NCBI GenBank assembly: GCA_027886175.1
Contig: JAJNNQ010000026.1
Span: 15,247,501 to 15,311,500 of the forward strand
Length of the DNA: 64,000 nt
Direction: 5' to 3'
Source of the DNA: Phylloscopus collybita
Lineage: Eukaryota > Chordata > Aves > Passeriformes > Phylloscopidae
Shown here: positions 60,116 to 64,000 of the stretch, piece by piece
Layout of the letters: each line of letters starts with the position of its first letter
Position numbering within the stretch: position 1 is the stretch's first letter
Notes under the pieces: generated by a model
The model's database searches: none
The model's input: the letters and a program-made list of their open reading frames with translations, nothing else
What the model was told of the DNA's origin: nothing
Made by a program: the position numbers and the translations under genes

Positions 60116-61932
60116 CAACTACCTGGTTTTCAAAATAACTTTTCCGAGCATTCATCTGGCAGACTAAATGAGGAAAATCAAAATGAGGTCGTAAAGAGGG
60201 AGATTAATTGTTAATTTCTTCATTAACAAATATGGGTTTGAATTAAGATTTCCTTTCTAACATTATTTTTCCACCAGTTATATACAAGAGAACAAGTTTA
60301 TGGCCTTTATGATAGAATATATTACACTATTAATATATTTTAAATTATGCCTAAACTCTTGTGGCTTGGTTCTTAAAGATATCACAAGAAGTCAATATGG
60401 ATGATTAAAAATACACAGATAATTATCCAAATAATTGTCTTCTAAGAAAATTCTTATAGTGACATGCAGAAGCTTTTAAACAATTATGCTGAATTGAAAT
60501 TCAGGCTGACTTTAGGCACTCCTTTTCAAATATTTCCATTTTTAATTTTGCCTAACACCTTTCTTCTCTTCCACTCTTCCTGCCCTTGATCAGTCTTACT
60601 TAACTGTGAAGGAAATGAATTAGCAATCATCCTGACTAAATATTGAGTACTGCAAGACATAAAACTTATAACAAAATTCAGGTGAAAATAAAGCTTTGGT
60701 CACTCCAAAGGGGAAGTAGAAAAAAGGAGCATTACAAAACTGAAGTTGGACTTTTAATATCTACCTAAAATTTACATTAGGTATCTAATCTTCAAAACCA
60801 AGACATCTTCCTTTGAAAATCACCCTGCATAAGTACTTGCAACTTTTCTGATTATTTCAAACTAGGAGTCCTTTTCAAGGACATTGAGTTTTCATTTAGT
60901 ATTTCTTCATACTATATGGCACTTATTTTCTCTCCAGCTATAGATCTTCACAGCTGTACAGCTCTCCAAAATGATGATTCAACAGTGAATCTAGAAGTGC
61001 TGAGTTATAAATGTATCTGTAGCACTATTTTGTTCAATGAAGAAAAGTCCATTCTTAAATATTTTCCTCCAGAGTGGTGACTAAAATTTTTCCTTCTGCC
61101 TCTATAACAAAGCTCAAGTGATGCAATAATTACACGAATAATAGAAGTGATGAATGATAAATGTAATTAAATTGTAAAAATTTACGTCTGTGACTAAATG
61201 TCACAATATCTTAAATTTTTGTTAGATGACCAATAAAGAAGTAAAAATTCTGTAATATCACTGAATAGTTCTGAAAATAAATACATTGACACAAATTTAA
61301 TTGTAGAGTTTATATCAGATAATAAATTAATGTTTAAAGGTAAGTAGATAATATTGCAAATTTAATAAGTCTTGACTCATTTAACTAAGCTAATTTATGA
61401 CATTAATTTGAAAAAAAATCTCATATTTGCTCAGAAACATCTTTCAAGTATGCCATTCTTCTCAATGCATCAAAATTAATGCCTTTGTCTTTTCATATGC
61501 AATTTTCAAAGTTTTCACTTACTTACAAAAGGAGCTAGAGGCAGTTTATTTTTCAGATGAAATTTTTCCTGTGTTAACAACCATGTTTGTATTTGCCAAG
61601 CAGGATATTTTTAATCCAGCAGCTAGACATCCTGTTTGCAGACCAGTAATTAAAGCCTCTCATGCACAAATAAGAATTGCCTGATAGTATGATAATGTAG
61701 ATAAGATATCTCTTGAACTGTAATACACTATCCTATTTTAAATTTTAATCTCTTCCATTTCTTTTATTTTTCTTCTGTTAGTAAAAAGCAGTCACCTTAT
61801 AGTTTCACCTAACCTTTCTTCTACATGTGAGTTAGACTTTAGCATATAAAGATGTGAACTTTTATTTCCTCTACTGGTAAAACTGTACACAAGATTTTCT
61901 CCATTCAGGACAAACCTTTTACTTTAAGTGCA
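60116..61932. other. AT-rich DNA, no gene seen
   Basis: Nothing recognised up to the long LTR-like element. The 85-codon frame at 61427-61684 has no motif. Confidence 0.5.
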
Positions 61933-63651
61933 TGTAGTGGGTTCAGTTTGAAAACTGGGCAGAAACACCAACTAAGTATAGTGGTTTTGGCTTGCTGAGT
62001 TTTCCAGCCAATGCACCAATTACTGTAGTGGGTTAAGTGCTGGCCAAACACTAGTGCACCCACTAAAATTATTTATTAATTTTCTGCTGTGAGATAAGGG
62101 TTAGGAGAATGGCAAAAGCAGGCTCAAAACTTTAAAGAGACATAAATAAAACTTTATTAACAGAACTAAAGGAAGAATAATAAGAATCAGAATCAGAATA
62201 AACCTTCAAAACTCTTCTCCCCTCACCTCCTCTTTCCGTTCCCACTGACAAGGTAGACAAAACCTAGGACTTTCAGTCAGTTTACCATCTCTAAAATAGT
62301 CTTTTTTTTCAGTTCACTTAGGGAGAGGAGTCTCTCCTGCCATGCCATGGAGACTTTTCCACAAGCAACAGTTCTCCCTTGCCTTCAATGTCACAGCGAA
62401 GGAGCCGCCTGGGAGATGAAGATCTGTTGCTATGTGAAAGTCTCTTCCCTCGGCTTACAGCTTTCCATACAACTGTTTTTGAGGACTCAGTCTTTAGCTA
62501 ATGGGGTAGAAGTCAAAGGATGAGATGTTCAGAAGCAAAGGTTGTCTTCATCTATCTCTGAGATTATCTTCATCTCTGGGAACAGAGATCTTCCCATCTG
62601 GGGGCAAAGGGTTTTCATCACTCTCTGTTCATGCTTCTCACTGGATTACAGCTACTTTAACCTTTGCTTCTTCAGCATGAATGCCTTTGCTCATTTTTAT
62701 GCTTTGAATGCTCCATCCCCCCATGCTTTTCATGAATTACAGGGAGATTTTAGTGTATTACAGTCTATCACTATGGCTTTACAAGAGAAATTCAGCCTAA
62801 GAGTAAGGACTCTCCTCATTCTCCTCCCTCCTGGGATTTGGCTTTTCCTTCTTTACTGACGTTGGTGTCTCTATGCTGCTCTCTTCATGTGCCTTCATCT
62901 TTCCTTTTCTCTCACTCGAGAGAGGATTGATGTCTCTAAATGTCATCTGTGCACTGAATGAGTTAATATTTTACCCCAGCGTCCTATTAGGAAATGTCTT
63001 TTCGCTGTTGCTCACATGATCTTGTCCAGGCAGCGGCCGGAGCTGTTCACAGTGGAGGATTTTTCCGCGGCCACGCTGGCAGAGAGCAGCTATCATGTCA
63101 GCAGCCAGGCCAGCACTCAGTGGCAGCGCGTCGCTTGCCGATGGCTTCTCCTCCCCCTGCCCGGCTGTTGCGGGCGAAAGTCAGTGGCAGCAGAATTTCA
63201 GCCACACTGCACCACGCCCATCCCAGTGGCAGAGCCGACCCGGCCCAGCCCGGCCCCGAGCCCAGGGGAGCTGGCCTGGCCCGGCCGCTGTGAGCAGGGC
63301 CCAGCAATGGCCCGCGCCGCGGCTCAGCTCGGGCTGTCCCCTCCATCCCAGCGGCCAGGCTGCGCGGGCCCGGTGAAGGCTGGCCTTACTGGGAAGTGGG
63401 GGTGAAATGCTTGCAGGAAAGCAGGAAGTAAAAGAGAATATTTTTACAGTTTTCTCCTCTCTTCAATATGGTTTATAGAGGCAGTTCTAGATTTTCTAAT
63501 TGGTTAATTGGCATGTTAGCCTTTAAAGCCAGCTTGCAATTGGCCCCTGCCAAGTACAAAGGAGGTTGTAACACTTTCCACAGGGAAGATCACTTCCATG
63601 GTTGACCTTTTCTTCCTTACCAAAAAATTCAATCAAGGCAAGCCCAGGACA
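61933..63651 (-). mobile_element. long LTR-like endogenous retroviral element, 1.72 kb, minus orientation
   Basis: Boundaries are TGTAGTGGGTTC (plus strand, 61933) and CAAGCCCAGGACA ending at 63651, so TG...CA on either strand. Flanks GTGCA (61928-61932) and ATGCA (63652-63656) could be a 5-base target duplication with one change. On the minus strand, three CCAAT boxes (ATTGG on plus at 63539, 63507 and 63499) precede a TATAAAC element (63471-63477), and AATAAA lies near 62153-62158. This order suggests a very long transcribed R portion. The segments at 61933-62300 resemble a songbird retroviral repeat I remember but cannot name. No gag, pol or env remains. The 94-129 codon frames here come from its GC-rich part. 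Confidence 0.7.
63010..63400. promoter_or_regulatory. CpG-rich island inside the long LTR-like element
   Basis: The only GC-rich, CpG-dense segment of the window, with GCGGCCGG, TCCGCGGCC, GCGCGTCGC and CGCGCCGCGG clusters. A CAGTGGCAG motif recurs at about 63117, 63182 and 63224. It lies just inside the TATA-like element of the LTR on the minus strand, so it would be early transcribed sequence of the element. A host promoter island is the alternative, but no exon or gene is adjacent. Confidence 0.6.
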
Positions 63652-64000
63652 ATGCAAAATTCTAGTTAGCAGTAAATATCATCTTTATACTATAATTTTT
63701 GAAATAATATTGATTAATAAACGGTAAGAAAATATCTATAATAGAGAAGTTGGCTCAATCTCACATTTCCATTACTTAATTTTCAATACACTAGTAAAGT
63801 TTTTCTATTCACTTGTGCTTTTCATTGCCACATAAGCTATCTAATGACCTTTAGGAAAAGCAGCTACCTAATCTCAATTGTCTCAATCTAATTATTGGCA
63901 TCTTCCACTAAAGTGTTTCCCTGGTTGTTTGGGATGTCAGTAGGAAGTTTATTACTTTGAGAAATTGTTCAATGTGATAAAAAGTTAGATACTTTTGACC
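63652..64000. other. AT-rich DNA, no gene seen
   Basis: Nothing recognised to the end of the window. Confidence 0.5.

Noticed and set aside
63016..63405. Overlapping 93-129 codon frames, Ala/Pro/Gly/Arg-rich
   Set aside because: GC-rich DNA lacks AT-rich stop codons, so open frames arise on both strands by chance. They lie within the LTR-like element.

Overview
The window looks like gene-poor, AT-rich nuclear DNA from a bird, most likely a passerine. The bird signal comes from at least six pieces of CR1 LINE, recognisable by the 3' untranslated and reverse-transcriptase tail and by the short ATTCTGTGATTCT-type terminus. The passerine signal comes from two copies of a tRNA-Ile-headed, CR1-tailed SINE of the type known in passerines (TguSINE1), and from several long terminal repeats (LTRs) of types I associate with songbird endogenous retroviruses. 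These identifications were made by eye, without a database search.

I found no protein-coding gene that I can name. Nearly all longer open reading frames fall in CR1 remnants (often antisense), LTRs, or simple-sequence tracts. A few unassigned segments have splice-site-like edges and are listed as low-confidence candidate exons: 35956-36122 (-), 46895-47036 (+), 8096-8195 (+) and 34862-34960 (-). The region is therefore an intergenic desert or the inside of a very large intron.

Layout. 1-11.5 kb: mostly unrecognised AT-rich DNA with a degraded CR1 (4.6-4.9 kb), a (GGAGA)n array (3.7 kb), a candidate exon (8.1 kb) and a CRE/AP-1-like motif cluster (10.8 kb). 11.5-19.2 kb: a CR1 tail, an LTR fragment with an expanded 20-22 bp internal repeat (13.3-13.9 kb) and a second LTR type (18.7-19.2 kb). 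19-25 kb: plain AT-rich DNA with an AT-rich potential cruciform at 24 kb. 25-26.4 kb: a CR1 split by a complete solo LTR with 4-bp target duplications. 28-34.2 kb: small duplications and palindromes, a complete solo LTR (28973-29649), a composite SINE with tRNA-Ala-like and tRNA-Ile-like heads (29720-29923), and a complete solo LTR related to the 13.3 kb one (33399-34137). 34-49 kb: candidate exons, an older 1.2 kb CR1 (39.7-41.0 kb), a second SINE (42.6 kb), paired octamer motifs (44.06 kb) and a long polypurine tract (45.5-45.8 kb). 49-61.9 kb: sparse, with an LTR abutting a CR1 (54.9-55.6 kb), a possible LTR end (56.6 kb) and one more CR1 (59.7-60.1 kb). 61.9-63.65 kb: a long LTR-like element on the minus strand that carries the only CpG-rich segment of the window.

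There is no operon-like or pathway organisation to describe. The history readable here is one of repeated retrotransposon insertion, nesting, solo-LTR formation and decay.
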